Shown: positions 1 to 6,113 of the stretch, piece by piece
How positions within the stretch are numbered: position 1 is the first letter of the stretch
Layout: every line of letters starts with the position of its first letter
From: an uncultured Clostridia bacterium
GTDB lineage: Bacteria > Bacillota > Clostridia > UMGS1810
NCBI GenBank assembly: GCA_937959315.1
Contig: CALGRC010000219.1
Coordinates: forward strand, 1-10,291
DNA length: 10,291 nucleotides
Direction: 5' to 3'
Program-made: the position numbers and the translations under genes
Notes under the pieces: generated by a model
What the model saw: only the letters and a program-made list of their open reading frames with translations
Told to the model about the DNA's origin: nothing
Database searches by the model: none

Positions 1-521
1 ATACGCGATTGTATGCTAATTTCCCCGCCGCTGCTATTGTGATAAAGCTCTATCCATTGGTCGTCTTCAAAATTTTTAATATCAAAATTTCCATAATTGG
101 ATATCACAAGTTCATTTTTTTCTGTGTAAATGTACATTGAATGAATGTATTCATACACAAGCGTATACATATTGATAAACCTGCCAATATTGGAAAGGGG
201 GTTTTCATCCGCATCCTGCACTGCCAAATTAACGCGGTTCATCATAAGGGATTTTACATCGCCGTTTAACGTTGCGTTGGCAGCTAAAAGCTCTGCCTGC
301 CCAAACAGCGTATCGCATAAATCCCGTGTCCGGCAAAGCGTAGACTCGTTGGATAGGGCCGCCTCGTTTATAACGACGGATGTGGTATGGTAATATAAAA
401 AACAACTGGTCACACAAAGCGGAATCAAAACCAACAGAAGGATCAGCCGCAGATTTTTGAAATAAATACTATGGATTCTATAGTTTTTAATGGCATAGAG
501 CAAATCCCTTTTAATCTTCAC
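1..521 (-). CDS. YesM-type sensor histidine kinase, N-terminal part (cut by left window edge)
   Basis: This is the membrane sensor partner of the adjacent response regulator; only its first 173 codons are visible. The start is a GTG at 519-521, chosen because an AAAGGGGG ribosome site lies five bases upstream and no in-frame ATG is near. It overlaps the last 11 nt of the regulator gene, which suggests translational coupling. The protein opens with a basic cytoplasmic stretch (MKIKRDLLYAIKNYRIH, with GTG read as Met), then one hydrophobic membrane segment at about residues 25-46. An extracytoplasmic region follows from about residue 47 to the edge, as in YesM-family kinases with a Cache-like sensor domain. 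The HAMP, His_kinase and HATPase regions would lie beyond base 1 and cannot be checked. The kinase assignment rests on the neighbour, topology and position, not on a visible catalytic motif. Confidence 0.8.
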   Translation of the reverse strand, partial: MKIKRDLLYAIKNYRIHSIYFKNLRLILLLVLIPLCVTSCFLYYHTTSVVINEAALSNESTLCRTRDLCDTLFGQAELLAANATLNGDVKSLMMNRVNLAVQDADENPLSNIGRFINMYTLVYEYIHSMYIYTEKNELVISNYGNFDIKNFEDDQWIELYHNSSGGEISIQSR

Positions 522-2082
522 CGTTTCCCCCTTTGATAACCCTCAGATAGTATTCCTTTGGCGTAAAGCCAGTATATTGTTTGAACCTTCTTGTAAAATA
601 CCGGCTACTGCCGTATCCGGCCATTTTGCTGATCTGCTCCACTTTATACCCGGCAGCCAAAAATTTGATTGCATGCTCCATACGGATTTTAATCACGTAA
701 TCCAAATAATTCTCGCCCGTCTTCTCCTTGAAAATTTTACTGAAATATTTTTGACTCAAAAACACCTGGTCTGCCACATCCTGCAGGGAAATATCGTGCT
801 GGTAATTATCGTTGATATACTTTTTTGCATTTCGGATAATCACATCAGCGGAATCAATATGGTGCTGCTCTACATATTTAGAAAGGCCAAACAAAAGCTG
901 GTTTCCAAACGTCCGGATTGCTTCATAGCTTTTTAATTCCATGATTGCCTCATAATCCAGCTTCCCTTTTTTGGCATATTGAAATTTCGGTATAGTTTCT
1001 GCTAATATAGCATAAATAGAATGAAATACGCCGGTAATTTTTTGTTTCACCTGGTCAAGCGGCTGTCCCTTGAGGTCGCCGATATAACGTTCAAAAATAT
1101 TGCACGCCTCCTGACAGTGGCCAGATCGGATATACGTGGCCAGCAGCCGTATCTGCTCATCCAACCAGTTATGCTCATCCCCCTCGTCAAACACCGAACC
1201 GTACCTTGCCAGCGAAAGTTTTTGATTTGTCAAATCAAAAATCGTTTCACACAGGCAAATCTGACGAATATCAAGTGATAAATGAAAATTCGATTCCAAA
1301 TAGGCTGCCGCACATTGCAGTTTTTCTTTCAGATACTCAAAAAATAGCTCTGTCGATGGAAATTTATCAGATATACAAAGCATCGCCAATGTGTCATTCC
1401 GGTAAAAAATTTGATAAAAATTCCCGCGCGTATCCCCATTTTGCACCACATTTTTTATCATATTATGCAGCCGGTCCTTGCCATGCTGCCATGTTTCTGA
1501 TATAAACGCCTTATAATTGAGCATTTTCATGGCAAACAACGCGCACGGCGCTGTGTCCAAATGGATATCCAACGCCAGGAACTGCGTACGGTTCAAGATT
1601 TCTTCCCGATCCTTTACGGCGCCCATCACCACATCGGTAAAAAACTCTTCTGTCAAAATGGGCAATATTTCCTGATAGTGGCTTTGCTGCCTTTCTAGTT
1701 CTTTTTCAGCATCCAAATCCTGTTTCAATTTGCTTAAAACATCGCGGAATTTTTCAAAATCCGTCGGTTTTAGCAAATAGGTTTCCACATTGTATTCAAT
1801 GGATTTCATGGCATATTCAAATTCCTTATACCCGCTTAGAATGACAACCTTGGTTTTCAGGCCGTTATCGTAAATATACTTTGCAACATCTATTCCAGAT
1901 ACGTTTGACATGCGGATGTCGGTGATTACAACATCAGCCGGGTGCTCCTGCAAATATTCAATGACATATTTCCCGTCTGCAAAACATCCGGCCAATTCAA
2001 AATCCGTTGTATTTTTTAAAACAAAGCGCTTCAATCCTTCTCTGATAATTTTTTCGTCGTCTGCAATAATCAGTTTATACAT
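511..2082 (-). CDS. YesN/AraC-type two-component response regulator
   Basis: A 523-residue DNA-binding response regulator, acting in the cytoplasm and probably phosphorylated by the adjacent kinase. Residues 1-125 form a receiver domain with acidic residues D8-D9, the phospho-acceptor D55 in VVITDIRM, S83 and the K105-P106 pair. Residues about 125-415 are a long linker, as in YesN proteins, with no domain I recognise. Residues about 418-515 form an AraC-type double helix-turn-helix, including ISLQDVADQVFLSQKYFSKI and GYGSSRYFTRRFKQYTGFTP. The ATG is preceded by GGGGAGG at good spacing. The gene lies 32 nt after the rhamnose mutarotase gene and overlaps the kinase gene by 11 nt. Location in the catabolic operon suggests that it controls this operon or the linked transporter genes; the target sites are not identified. 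The family assignment is secure, the target inferred. Confidence 0.95.
   Translation of the reverse strand: MYKLIIADDEKIIREGLKRFVLKNTTDFELAGCFADGKYVIEYLQEHPADVVITDIRMSNVSGIDVAKYIYDNGLKTKVVILSGYKEFEYAMKSIEYNVETYLLKPTDFEKFRDVLSKLKQDLDAEKELERQQSHYQEILPILTEEFFTDVVMGAVKDREEILNRTQFLALDIHLDTAPCALFAMKMLNYKAFISETWQHGKDRLHNMIKNVVQNGDTRGNFYQIFYRNDTLAMLCISDKFPSTELFFEYLKEKLQCAAAYLESNFHLSLDIRQICLCETIFDLTNQKLSLARYGSVFDEGDEHNWLDEQIRLLATYIRSGHCQEACNIFERYIGDLKGQPLDQVKQKITGVFHSIYAILAETIPKFQYAKKGKLDYEAIMELKSYEAIRTFGNQLLFGLSKYVEQHHIDSADVIIRNAKKYINDNYQHDISLQDVADQVFLSQKYFSKIFKEKTGENYLDYVIKIRMEHAIKFLAAGYKVEQISKMAGYGSSRYFTRRFKQYTGFTPKEYYLRVIKGGNGED
527..534 (-). promoter_or_regulatory. Ribosome binding site for the GTG start of the sensor kinase
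   Basis: On the minus strand AAAGGGGG lies five bases before the GTG at 519-521, inside the last codons of the response regulator gene. It decides the kinase start and implies that the two proteins are translated in a coupled way. Confidence 0.7.
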
Positions 2083-2114
2083 CTTTCGCCCTCCCCATCA
2101 GAGAACCCCGCCAT

Positions 2115-2438
2115 TTACGCCATATAAAATACTTCTTCCATAGACGCCCACCACTCGCCTTTCTGCCTGCTTTCCAGGGGGATTTGCAGCGTATTCATAA
2201 CCGACTGCCATTTTTTAACTGTTTCGTTGCTGTTCATACGCGCCATATCGGCCGGATAATTGGTCCCATCATATTCGTAATAGCTAAACAACAATCCCTG
2301 ATGGTAATAAATCGAATAATTTTGAATATGCGCTTTTTTCAGTTCCAAAAGCACCTCCGGCCAGACCTGTGCATGGTAGCGCTTATAGTCTTCTAGCCGA
2401 TCGGCGTCTACGCCAATCACCATACCAAACCGCTGCAT
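2115..2438 (-). CDS. rhaM: L-rhamnose mutarotase (RhaM family)
   Basis: A 107-residue cytoplasmic enzyme of the RhaM/YiiL family, which interconverts alpha and beta anomers of L-rhamnose so that isomerase receives its preferred form. Visible family features are the N-terminal strand, the YKRYHAQVWPEV segment with Y18, H22 and W26-P27 (the Y-x3-H motif carries the active-site Tyr and His in the E. coli enzyme), NYSIYYHQGLLFSYYEY, the WW pair near residue 96, and the closing MEEVFYMA matching the family's EVFYLP-like end. Length is close to the roughly 104 residues of E. coli RhaM. GGATGGTGGG precedes the ATG. The gene sits between GH130 and the regulator with gaps of 27 and 32 nt. No rhamnose isomerase, kinase or rhamnosidase is in the window, so the sugar could be another 6-deoxyhexose, but rhamnose is the best guess. 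Confidence 0.92.
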   Translation of the reverse strand: MQRFGMVIGVDADRLEDYKRYHAQVWPEVLLELKKAHIQNYSIYYHQGLLFSYYEYDGTNYPADMARMNSNETVKKWQSVMNTLQIPLESRQKGEWWASMEEVFYMA

Positions 2439-2465
2439 GATAACCCACCATCCTTTTTATCCTGA

Positions 2466-3467
2466 TTATTTTGGAAATTGCAACACATAATCCAGTATAT
2501 CCTCCAGCATGACCGTCGCCACACTGATACAAGTATCAGCGCACCCATAATACAGATATAACAGGCCGTCTTTGACAACCGCCGCCGTCGGAAATACCAC
2601 GTTCGGAATAATCAGGCCGACCTTTTCGTAATACTCCTGCGGTTCCATGATATATTCCGGGCTCCTTGCAATCACCGTTTCCGGATGCTCCCGGTCAAGC
2701 AACATGACGCCTACCCGGTAAACCACCTGTTCGTCCACTCCGTGGTAAAAAGCCAGCCAGCCTGCATCTGTTAGAATCGGCGGGGCGGCGGCGCCGATTT
2801 TCCCGCCTTCCCAATCCTGCTCCGGCACCGCAACCAGCTTGGGTTCCGACCACTGTGTCAAATCATCCGAATAAGAAATCCAGATGCTTGGCCCGTCACA
2901 GCCGTATGCCTCCCCCACATATCCCATCGGCCGGCGCAGCATGGCATACCGCCCTCCAATTTTTTCCGGGAACAGCACATTATCACGGTCATCCACATCC
3001 GGTGGGGTAATCCAGCTTAAAAATTCCCAATCTGTCAAATTATGGGATACCGCAATGCCCGACCGCGTCAAGTTGATCCCTTCAAACATCCTGCCAATCA
3101 ACGGCGTATATACCGGCTCTGCTATCCCAGTCGGGTAACAGTTATAATTAAAGGGCCGGTGTGCAAAAATCATATAATAAATACCGTCTATTTTGGTGAC
3201 GCGCGGATCTTCGATGGTGCCAGCCGGGCAGCCCAGTTGTTCGGGGGTGAATACCGGCTGCTGCGAAACGTGGGTAAAACAAAATCCATCGTCACTTTTC
3301 AACAGACCAATGCGGCATTGCAGCGGTTTTAAGCCGCTGCAGGCCCGCTCAAACATGTAAAACGTCCCATTATCTAAAATACAGGCGGGATTGAACGTTG
3401 CAACCCTGCGCCAATCGTACGTCCCAGGAAGGACAATTGGGTTTTTTTCATATCGTTGTATCTGCAT
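2466..3467 (-). CDS. GH130 family beta-mannoside phosphorylase or hydrolase
   Basis: A 333-residue five-bladed beta-propeller enzyme of glycoside hydrolase family 130. Members split beta-mannosides, mostly by phosphorolysis to alpha-mannose 1-phosphate, some by hydrolysis. Visible motifs are TFNPA (residues 24-28), TIEDPRV (84-90) with D87 aligning to the usual catalytic Asp, DNVLFPEKIGGRYAMLRRP (162-180), KIGAAAPPIL (223-231), GWLAFYHGVD (236-245) and the final NVVFPTAAVV...YLYYGCADT. Basic residues R52, R178, R179, H242 and R251 leave phosphate binding possible, but I cannot separate phosphorylase from mannosidase or name the acceptor sugar. There is no signal peptide, so it is cytoplasmic. 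AAGGAG lies nine bases before the ATG. Gaps to neighbours are 28 and 27 nt, so it is co-transcribed with GH88, the esterase and the mutarotase. Its substrate is probably an imported mannose-containing oligosaccharide. Confidence 0.9.
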   Translation of the reverse strand: MQIQRYEKNPIVLPGTYDWRRVATFNPACILDNGTFYMFERACSGLKPLQCRIGLLKSDDGFCFTHVSQQPVFTPEQLGCPAGTIEDPRVTKIDGIYYMIFAHRPFNYNCYPTGIAEPVYTPLIGRMFEGINLTRSGIAVSHNLTDWEFLSWITPPDVDDRDNVLFPEKIGGRYAMLRRPMGYVGEAYGCDGPSIWISYSDDLTQWSEPKLVAVPEQDWEGGKIGAAAPPILTDAGWLAFYHGVDEQVVYRVGVMLLDREHPETVIARSPEYIMEPQEYYEKVGLIIPNVVFPTAAVVKDGLLYLYYGCADTCISVATVMLEDILDYVLQFPK

Positions 3468-3495
3468 ACTTCAAAACTCCTTATATCATATATTT

Positions 3496-4386
3496 TTATT
3501 GCTTGTCCGCGCCCCCGTCTTGTTCCAGGCAACCGTCAAAAAAACCCAGCGATGTAAGAAAATCTTCAGCCGCATACATCGCATCTGCAATCTGCCGATC
3601 TGTCGCCGTGTAACCGGCAATGATAAACGCATGGCCGGTATTGGGGAACAATACAAGGTCACATCTGTTTTGACATTGCTTCATTTTTTCTGAAAACCGG
3701 ATGGAATGGGAAGGGGAAACGCAATCATCCGCAAGCCCATGCATCACCAGCATTGGCACCATGCCCGGCCCGACGTGATACAGCGGCGAAACATCGACCG
3801 CCGCCTGTATGGCGTCCTGTACCCCCGTACCGCTTCCCACGGCGTACGGCAGCCATTTCGGGTCTGTCAAATCCATAATCGCATTGCAGGCGATGGCAGC
3901 GCACACTCTTCCCGCTTCCCCAGTATTTCCCATCGTGGCAAGAGAAGCAGCCAAATGCCCTCCGGCAGAATCGCCAATGACAGCAATCCGCTGGGGATCG
4001 ATGCCATACGCATGCCCATGGCCGGCTATGTATCGGATTGCGTCCCTGCAATCAGAAATCAAGTCTGCAAGCATAGGCTGGGGCGTCCCGCTTTCCCGCG
4101 GCAAGCCAGGCGGCGGAAAATCCCGGTAACTGATTGTAATCCCCACACATCCCCGTGAAGCAAAATACCGCGCCTGCGGCGCCATCAAGCCGCCATCCCA
4201 AGGGCTGTTGTCCGTTCTTGCGCGCCAGGAACCCCCATGGATACAAACCACAGCAGGCCTCAAGCCGCCCGAACTACCGTCTGCCGGAAAAAAGAAATGG
4301 ATAGGCAGGGAAACCCCATCTACCATTTTATATACCGCAGCCACATCCGCCTCCCACTTTGCATTTGTGAAGGCTCCCAAATCCAT
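3496..4386 (-). CDS. Alpha/beta-hydrolase carbohydrate esterase (acetyl esterase-like)
   Basis: A 296-residue serine esterase of the HSL/BD-FAE-like alpha/beta-hydrolase group, probably removing acetyl or other acyl groups from sugars. Motifs with this start are the oxyanion-hole HGGSW (50-54), the nucleophile elbow GDSAGG with S140, the acid residue in HGLADD (D220 or D221) and the base H252 in GHAF. The triad is complete. No signal peptide is visible, so it is probably cytoplasmic and acts on imported oligosaccharides. The frame stays open upstream to an ATG at 4482, which would overlap GH88 by 65 nt and add a poorly conserved-looking hydrophobic segment. The ATG at 4384-4386 is preferred because AAGGGGG lies 11 nt upstream and the 31-nt gap matches the other genes of the operon. 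The substrate is not determinable from sequence. Confidence 0.88.
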   Translation of the reverse strand: MDLGAFTNAKWEADVAAVYKMVDGVSLPIHFFFPADGSSGGLRPAVVCIHGGSWRARTDNSPWDGGLMAPQARYFASRGCVGITISYRDFPPPGLPRESGTPQPMLADLISDCRDAIRYIAGHGHAYGIDPQRIAVIGDSAGGHLAASLATMGNTGEAGRVCAAIACNAIMDLTDPKWLPYAVGSGTGVQDAIQAAVDVSPLYHVGPGMVPMLVMHGLADDCVSPSHSIRFSEKMKQCQNRCDLVLFPNTGHAFIIAGYTATDRQIADAMYAAEDFLTSLGFFDGCLEQDGGADKQ

Positions 4387-4397
4387 ATATATGCAAG

Positions 4398-4404
4398 CCC
4401 CCTT
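4398..4404 (-). promoter_or_regulatory. Ribosome binding site favouring the short start of the esterase
   Basis: On the minus strand AAGGGGG lies 11 nt before the ATG at 4384-4386. The spacing is slightly long but the match is strong, and it supports this start over the ATG at 4482 inside GH88. Confidence 0.55.
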
Positions 4405-4417
4405 GCCAAATATCAAA

Positions 4418-5581
4418 TTACCAAAAGAAATCTGGCAGGCCAAGCAATCTGCCAAGCAGCTCCATATAAAAATAATCCCCAAAGATGGTATAGCACTCGG
4501 AGCCGTTTTGGTGCCTCAGCACACCCGGGCAATCACTGTCGCTATTCAAATATTTTTCACCAGACAGCGTACATGCCACATCTTTTGCATATTGCAGCAA
4601 TGACACTTGCGTGTGGTCATGCTGATAGATTTCCAAAAAACCACAAGCGGCAATGGCAGCAGCCGACGCATCCTCGTTTGCCGGCTGGCCTATAGGCAGC
4701 CGAAAATCCCACACCGGGACCATACTGGCCCCCGACTGATTTATAAATGTATGCGCCAAAGCGATTGCCGTGTCAAAATAGTCCCGTTTCCCCGTATAAC
4801 GGTAGGAAATTGCAAAACCATAAATTGCCCACGCCATACCGCGCGCCCAACTGGATTCATCGCCATACCCGCAATAATTACACCCGCCAGCCGGGTTTCC
4901 ATCCGCATCAAACCGGAACGCATGATAAACTGAACCGTCCTGCCTGATAAAATACTGCAATGTCGTATCCGCATGCTGCATGGCAACCGACCGGTAAAAC
5001 GGGTTCCCCGTCTGGCAGGAAGCCCAATACAGCAACGGAAGATTCATCATACAGTCAATGATTGCTAACCCTTCGCTCTGAGTGAAAAAATGATCCCGCG
5101 CATCTTCCCGGCTGACATTTGGGCCAACTTTCCCATCCATCCGGCCCCACGCCTTAATATAGCCACCCTTCCATATAAACCGTTTTGCTAGTTCATCGGC
5201 TGCCTTCCATGCGATTGCCCGATGGTTAACATCACCAGTCATGCGGAACATGGGGACTGCGTATAGGCTGTATAAAAAACCCAAATCATGCATGGTATCC
5301 TCTGGGGTTTCAAACACCTTCGCGCGGTATTTCGGATACTGCGCATTCAGCCACTGCAAATAAGGCAATTCCCGTGTTTTTACAAATGCCCAGATTGCCA
5401 TGCCGGTATAAAATGACGCCGTCCAATTCATAATATGGGAAAATGCTTTGGTATTTTGTTCCTCTACATCAAAATAATTCCCATCCGCCGCAGGAGGGTA
5501 TTCCCGTAATCCAAACGGCATTTTGAACATGTTTTTTTCTATTTTGTGAATACATACAGCAAACGCATCATTGTATTCCAT
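4418..5581 (-). CDS. GH88 unsaturated glucuronyl hydrolase
   Basis: A 387-residue (alpha/alpha)6-barrel enzyme of glycoside hydrolase family 88. It hydrates the 4,5 double bond of the unsaturated uronic acid left at the non-reducing end by a polysaccharide lyase, releasing the uronate as a keto-sugar. Family motifs are TMHDLGFLYS with D99, AIIDCMMNLPLLYWAS with D176 (the two conserved Asp positions corresponding to D88 and D149 of the Bacillus sp. GL1 enzyme), DGSVYHAFRFD (215-225), YGDESSWARGMAWAIYGFA (239-257), PVWDFRLP (289-296) and NEDASAAAIAACGFLE (302-317). GH88 is preferred over GH105 because of the DESSWARG and DASAAAIAA blocks. There is no signal peptide, so it acts in the cytoplasm. 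It is the first gene of the operon; an in-frame TAG lies just upstream of the ATG, and GGAGGGG precedes it by 13 nt. The uronate-bearing polymer is unknown; the required lyase is not in the window. Confidence 0.93.
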   Translation of the reverse strand: MEYNDAFAVCIHKIEKNMFKMPFGLREYPPAADGNYFDVEEQNTKAFSHIMNWTASFYTGMAIWAFVKTRELPYLQWLNAQYPKYRAKVFETPEDTMHDLGFLYSLYAVPMFRMTGDVNHRAIAWKAADELAKRFIWKGGYIKAWGRMDGKVGPNVSREDARDHFFTQSEGLAIIDCMMNLPLLYWASCQTGNPFYRSVAMQHADTTLQYFIRQDGSVYHAFRFDADGNPAGGCNYCGYGDESSWARGMAWAIYGFAISYRYTGKRDYFDTAIALAHTFINQSGASMVPVWDFRLPIGQPANEDASAAAIAACGFLEIYQHDHTQVSLLQYAKDVACTLSGEKYLNSDSDCPGVLRHQNGSECYTIFGDYFYMELLGRLLGLPDFFW

Positions 5582-5633
5582 AACAAATACCTATCCCCTC
5601 CAAAATAAAATCCATCCATACTATTTCATTTTT

Positions 5634-5662
5634 ATTATACACGAATCATTTTACCATAATAA
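5634..5662 (-). promoter_or_regulatory. Probable promoter of the GH88-to-kinase operon
   Basis: On the minus strand a perfect TATAAT lies at 5634-5639, with TTATTA (half match to TTGACA) 17 nt upstream at 5657-5662. Transcription would start near 5627 and give a leader of about 45 nt. An alternative extended -10 element, TGGTAAAAT, lies at 5648-5656. The surroundings are AT-rich. No clear cre site was found. The poor -35 would fit a promoter that needs an activator such as the AraC-type regulator of this operon, but no binding site is identified. Confidence 0.5.
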
Positions 5663-5751
5663 ACTCTACATTTTCTTTTTTTCTGCACATAAAGTATGAT
5701 GATTTTTCACTGCGTGTCTGCCGGGCGGCAAACCTGTCGCTAAAATACATC

Positions 5752-5787
5752 AAAAAACGCCGGATTCCTTTGAAATCCGGCGTTTTG
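5752..5787 (-). terminator. Rho-independent terminator or attenuator hairpin
   Basis: A 13-bp perfect stem (5754-5766 with 5774-5786, core CGCCGG) encloses a 7-nt loop. On the minus strand it is followed by a run of six T, four of which are shared with the stem. On the plus strand the T-run is only four. It is therefore best read as a minus-strand terminator. It lies about 170 bp before GH88 and about 260 bp after the terminator of the surface-protein gene, so it ends either read-through, a small unrecognised transcript, or a leader RNA of the operon. Confidence 0.7.
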
Positions 5788-5949
5788 AGCCCCCGATTTG
5801 TCATACGATTTTCAGGGTACGATTTATCTGAAACACATTTCTGTAATGCATAAGCTCTTCATTTTATCGCCTATCTCCGCGCATTTTGCGCATTTCAAAT
5901 TGTCCGCTTGTAAAAATACCTCCTATTTGTTCCATAGAAAATACGGAAG
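5752..5949 (-). ncRNA. Candidate small RNA or leader transcript (tentative)
   Basis: A possible minus-strand transcript of about 200 nt lies between a promoter-like pair (TTGTTT at 5979-5984, 17-nt spacer, TAAAAT at 5956-5961) and the hairpin with T6 tract at 5752-5787. It contains a short GCGCA/TGCGC hairpin at 5879-5891 and an AGGAGG with no usable start codon at normal distance. Tiny frames of 23 codons (MEQIGGIFTSGQ...) and 12 codons (MKSLCITEMCFR) occur, but neither resembles a known protein; the 12-codon frame has a weak GGAGATAGG upstream. I do not recognise an Rfam class. It could be a regulatory RNA, an attenuated leader of the GH88 operon, or nothing. Confidence 0.25.
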
Positions 5950-5955
5950 GATGCA

Positions 5956-5984
5956 ATTTTATGTACCAGTTAAAAATCAAACAA
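5956..5984 (-). promoter_or_regulatory. Possible promoter of an intergenic transcript (tentative)
   Basis: On the minus strand TTGTTT (5979-5984) and TAAAAT (5956-5961, five of six matches) are separated by exactly 17 nt. A 15-bp palindrome touches the upstream side. AT-rich intergenic DNA often yields such matches by chance. Confidence 0.3.
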
Positions 5985-5986
5985 AC

Positions 5987-6001
5987 TGGGGATTATCCCC
6001 A
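5987..6001. repeat. 15-bp perfect palindrome, operator-like
   Basis: TGGGGATTATCCCCA has 7-bp arms around one central base. It lies two bases upstream of the promoter-like -35 at 5979-5984, a place where regulators often bind. No regulator family is identified. Confidence 0.4.
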
Positions 6002-6049
6002 ATGCAGGAAATTCCGCAATTGCCGCCTGATTGCCTGGCGTTTTTCGGA

Positions 6050-6095
6050 ATACAAAACACGCAGGTATTCAATTGAATACCTGCGTGTTTTGTAT
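6050..6095. terminator. Perfect 46-bp palindrome, probable bidirectional terminator of the surface-protein gene
   Basis: Two perfect 23-bp arms (6050-6072 and 6073-6095) meet with no spacer; as RNA they would form a long stem with an AATT loop. On both strands the GC-rich part (CACGCAGG / CCTGCGTG) is followed by TTTTGTAT, as in an intrinsic terminator. It starts 18 bp after the stop codon of the large minus-strand gene. No gene convincingly reads into it from the other side, although the symmetry would stop plus-strand transcripts too. Confidence 0.8.
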
Positions 6096-6113
6096 CTATC
6101 AAGGAGTAAAAAT

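Noticed and set aside
3706..4158. Plus-strand frame of 150 codons
   Set aside because: It lies antisense to the esterase, whose catalytic triad is complete in the other strand.
4387..4482. Longer esterase start at ATG 4482
   Set aside because: It would overlap GH88 by 65 nt and add a hydrophobic segment outside the alpha/beta-hydrolase fold; the ATG at 4384-4386 has a strong upstream ribosome site and normal operon spacing.
5708..5740. Imperfect inverted repeat around TGCCGGGCGGCA as a third terminator
   Set aside because: The arms pair over only five bases with a two-base centre, the extended arms mismatch, and no T-run follows on either strand.
5582..5750. Catabolite repression (cre) site before the GH88 operon
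   Set aside because: I looked for a cre-like palindrome near the promoter and found no convincing match.
5798..6076. Plus-strand frame of 92 codons in the intergenic region
   Set aside because: It starts at TTG without a ribosome site, ends inside the terminator palindrome, and its product resembles no known protein.
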